A stretch of DNA of 64,000 nucleotides from contig CAWBKF010000013.1 of the NCBI GenBank assembly GCA_963789275.1, positions 1 to 64,000 on the forward strand, written 5' to 3'. The notes below the pieces were generated by a model. That model was given only the letters and a program-made list of their open reading frames with translations, was not told the origin of the DNA and did no database searches. The DNA is from DAHUYF01 sp963789275 (lineage in GTDB: Bacteria; Pseudomonadota; Alphaproteobacteria; ATCC43930; CGMCC-115725). Position 1 is the first letter of the stretch; each line of letters opens with the position of its first letter. Below, one piece after another: positions 61,581-64,000 of this stretch. A program made the translations under genes and the position numbers.

Positions 61581-63410
61581 ATGGACAAGCGCGTCCAGTT
61601 CCACGTCTGGTACGTCATCGCCGCCGTGATCGGCGTCATCCTGCTGCAGCAGCTCTGGGCGCAGACCACCCAGGTGGAGATCCTGTCCTACAGCGCATTC
61701 CTCAACGATCTCAAGGCCGGCAAGATCGCCGAGGTGCGCGTCTCCGGCAACTACATGGAGGGGGATTTCAGGGCGCCGGAGAACGGCAAGCGCCAGTTCG
61801 TCACCAACCGCGTGCCGCCGGAGATCGCCGACGAGCTGCAGAAATACGGCGTCACCTTCTCCGGCGTGGTGCAGAGCAACTTCCTTACCGACCTGCTCTC
61901 CTGGGTGCTGCCGACCGCGCTGTTCTTCGGCGTCTGGTGGTTCGTCATCCGCCGCATGGCCGGCCAGGGCGGCGCCGGCTTCATGGCGATCGGCCGCAGC
62001 AAGGCCAAGGTCTATGTCGAGACCGACACCAAGGTCACTTTTGCCGACGTGGCCGGCGTCGACGAGGCCAAGGAGGAGCTGAAGGAGGTCGTCGACTTCC
62101 TGAAGGACCCCGTGCAATACGGCCGGCTCGGCGCGCGCGTGCCCAAGGGCATTCTGCTGGTGGGGCCGCCCGGCACCGGCAAGACGCTGCTCGCGCGCGC
62201 CGTGGCGGGCGAGGCCGCCGTGCCGTTCTTCTCGATCAACGGCTCGGAATTCGTCGAGATGTTCGTCGGCGTCGGCGCCGCGCGCGTGCGCGACCTCTTC
62301 GAGCAGGCGCGGCAGAAGGCGCCGGCGATCATCTTCATCGACGAGCTCGACGCGCTTGGCCGCGCCCGCGGCGCCTATCAGGGCCTCGGCGGCAACGACG
62401 AAAAGGAGCAGACGCTTAATCAGCTTCTGGTCGAGCTCGACGGCTTCGATTCGCGTTCCGGTCTGGTGCTGCTCGCCGCGACCAACCGCCCGGAGATCCT
62501 CGATCCCGCCCTGCTGCGCGCCGGCCGGTTCGACCGCCAGGTGCTGGTCGACCGCCCGGACAAGGGCGGCCGCATCGACATTCTCAAGGTACATCTGAAG
62601 GGCCACACGCTAGGCACCGATGTCGATCCCGAGAAGATCGCCGCGCTGACCCCCGGCTTCACCGGCGCCGATCTCGCCAACCTCGTCAACGAGGCGGCGC
62701 TGATCGCCACGCGGCGGCACGCCGACACCGTCACCATGGCCGATTTCACCAGCGCAGTGGAGCGCATCGTCGCCGGGCTGGAGAAGCGCAAGCGCATCCT
62801 CAATCCGCAGGAGCGCCGCGTCGTCGCCCATCACGAGATGGGGCACACGCTGGTGGCCATGTCGCTGCCCGGCACCGACATCGTGCACAAGGTCTCGATC
62901 ATTCCGCGCGGCATCGGCGCGCTCGGCTACACCATCCAGCGGCCGAGCGAGGACCGGTTCATCCAGACGCGCGACGAGCTCGAGAACCGGATCTGCGTGC
63001 TGCTCGGCGGCCGTGCCGCCGAGCACGTCATCTTCCACCACCTCTCGACCGGCGCCGCCGACGATCTCGCCAAGGTGACCAGCATCGCCCGCGACATGAT
63101 CACGCGCTATGGCATGGATGAGAGGCTGGGCCCCGTGTCCTACGATTCCGACCGGCCGGCCTTCCTGCCCGGCGCGCCGCTGCCGATGGAGCAGCGCAGC
63201 TACAGCGACGAGACGGCGCACGCCATCGACCAGGCGGTGCAGCGGATCGTCGAGCGGACCTTCGCCCGCAGCGTGGCATTGCTCGAGCGCCAGCGCGAGC
63301 TGCTCGAGCGCAGCGCCGCTCTGCTGCTGGAAAAAGAGACGCTCGACGAGGCGGAGCTCGAAGCGATCAAGGCGCAGCTTCAACCGGAAAAGGCCGTAGC
63401 GGCGCAGTAA
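61581..63410 (+). CDS. FtsH-type ATP-dependent zinc metalloprotease
   Basis: The 609-residue membrane AAA+ protease has two N-terminal membrane helices (about 10-27 and 103-123) around a periplasmic domain. Walker A is GPPGTGKT (195-202), Walker B IIFIDE, and the second region of homology ends LRAGRFDRQV. The zinc site is H418-E-M-G-H422. The usual housekeeping enzyme has HEAGH, so this may be a paralogue with its own role. GAGGAGAGG precedes the ATG. It degrades misfolded membrane and regulatory proteins. Confidence 0.9.
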   Translation: MDKRVQFHVWYVIAAVIGVILLQQLWAQTTQVEILSYSAFLNDLKAGKIAEVRVSGNYMEGDFRAPENGKRQFVTNRVPPEIADELQKYGVTFSGVVQSNFLTDLLSWVLPTALFFGVWWFVIRRMAGQGGAGFMAIGRSKAKVYVETDTKVTFADVAGVDEAKEELKEVVDFLKDPVQYGRLGARVPKGILLVGPPGTGKTLLARAVAGEAAVPFFSINGSEFVEMFVGVGAARVRDLFEQARQKAPAIIFIDELDALGRARGAYQGLGGNDEKEQTLNQLLVELDGFDSRSGLVLLAATNRPEILDPALLRAGRFDRQVLVDRPDKGGRIDILKVHLKGHTLGTDVDPEKIAALTPGFTGADLANLVNEAALIATRRHADTVTMADFTSAVERIVAGLEKRKRILNPQERRVVAHHEMGHTLVAMSLPGTDIVHKVSIIPRGIGALGYTIQRPSEDRFIQTRDELENRICVLLGGRAAEHVIFHHLSTGAADDLAKVTSIARDMITRYGMDERLGPVSYDSDRPAFLPGAPLPMEQRSYSDETAHAIDQAVQRIVERTFARSVALLERQRELLERSAALLLEKETLDEAELEAIKAQLQPEKAVAAQ

Positions 63411-63441
63411 CGGCGCCGCTACGGCAGCACGCGCAGTCGGC

Positions 63442-64000
63442 TCAGTGGCCGGTGCCGGTATCGCTCGGCGGCGACGTCGGAGCGGCCGCCGGCGGCACGG
63501 TCGGCGAGGCATTGTCGCCGGCGCGCGGCGGCGCCGGCAAGGTGGCGGCGGCGAGATCCCGCTGCGAGAGCACGCGCCCGGTCTGGCCATCGACGCGCAG
63601 ATCGAGGGTCCGGTCGCCAAGTTGCGCCTGCGCGCTCCAGCTGTTGTCGGAATTGCGGTTGAGATCGGCGATGTTGTTGTAGCCCTGCTGCTGCAGCCGG
63701 CGGCGCAGCTCGGACGGGCTCAGCGCCGCCGGCGGCGTGGAGGTGCCGCTGGTCCCGGCCGGACGTATTGCCGTTGCTCTTGCCGCTGTTTTGCGCGGTG
63801 GCGGGCGGGCCCATCGCGGCCGCGAGGCGCTGCCGGGTGTCGCGATCGAGCCGCGCGGTCAGCGGCAAGCCCTCTCGCTGCTGGAAGGCGATGAGCGCCT
63901 GCTTCGTCTTGGGGCCGAGCGATGCCGTCGATCTTGCCGTCGTAGAGCCCCTCGCGCTGGAGCTCGGTTTGCGCCTGCTTGACGCGCTGCTTATGCGACG
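63442..64000 (-). CDS. Peptidoglycan-binding domain protein, cut by window edge (two frameshifts)
   Basis: Read on the minus strand from the window edge, the frames give DGKIDGI/LGPKTKQALIAFQQREGLPLTARLDRDTRQRLAAAM, a peptidoglycan-binding type 1 repeat. A Ser/Gly/Thr-rich linker follows, then LSPSELRRRLQQQGYNNIADLNRNSDNSWSAQAQLGDRTLDLRVDGQTGRVLSQRD, a PepSY-like domain. It ends in a Pro/Thr-rich tail at 63442. The frame changes near 63917-63925 and 63756-63761, both +1 insertions. The N terminus lies outside the window. Confidence 0.65.

Noticed and set aside
61458..62606. Upstream extension of the aldose epimerase frame, antisense to ftsH
   Set aside because: The extension has no family similarity and overlaps the FtsH catalytic region; the epimerase fold begins at 61457.
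1..64000. CRISPR array
   Set aside because: No regularly spaced direct repeats with unique spacers; the repeats found are palindromic dispersed elements.

Overview
The window is GC-rich (roughly two thirds G+C by eye) and densely coded. It has the gene content of a free-living alphaproteobacterium, most likely Rhodospirillales or a relative. Supporting features are the neighbourhood pdxH / DnaJ-like chaperone / fabI / aroC, the block rlmD-tlyA-dxs-ispA-xseB followed by a histone-deacetylase-like gene, YajQ, and a complete Cpa/Tad (Flp pilus) locus. The taxonomic placement is inference from gene content and order.

Layout. Positions 96-3683 hold a minus-strand run: pyridoxamine phosphate oxidase, cation efflux protein, SDR, ACT-domain protein and a 2OG-Fe(II) oxygenase. 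Positions 3814-10394 carry the DnaJ-like chaperone, YihY, fabI, aroC, an AhpD-like protein and sppA. A palindromic intergenic repeat and an acyl-CoA dehydrogenase follow. Positions 12109-16236 hold a single-domain response regulator, a CinA/PncC deamidase, an Orn/Lys/Arg decarboxylase and a GNAT acetyltransferase. Positions 16345-22718 are the isoprenoid/RNA-methylation block (minus strand). Positions 22880-25009 pair a TAXI-type solute-binding protein with an FAD oxidoreductase. Positions 25815-30205 are an RHS-repeat secreted protein with an AT-richer C-terminal tip and a small partner gene placed where an immunity gene would be. Positions 30350-32515 hold DUF423, MarR, YajQ and small proteins. 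tRNA-Glu(CUC) at 32537-32612 is followed at once by an integrase remnant and then by a 1116-residue cyclase/ATPase/TPR regulator, which looks like the scar of an integrative element. Positions 38119-50275 are the Tad pilus locus: TadE, TadE and TadG, then a methyltransferase on the other strand, then Flp, CpaA, B, C, D, E, F, TadB, TadC and TadD. Positions 50297-61457 are a mix of conserved unknowns, hydrolases and small enzymes, including an overlapping three-gene operon (membrane protein, DUF900-type hydrolase, dienelactone hydrolase). The window closes with an FtsH-type protease and a peptidoglycan-binding protein cut by the window edge.

Two window-wide patterns stand out. First, at least eleven otherwise intact conserved genes are broken by single-base indels. 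By frame arithmetic about 15 of 16 are +1 insertions. That bias points to sequence or assembly error more than gene decay, so I annotate these as single genes with a frameshift. Second, there are several dispersed palindromic repeats. One is a two-hairpin element seen three times, each time just after a stop codon, with arm sequences that differ between copies but remain complementary.

Functionally the window combines housekeeping (vitamin B6, fatty acid, aromatic and isoprenoid synthesis, RNA methylation, membrane proteolysis) with surface and competition functions (Tad pilus, RHS protein).
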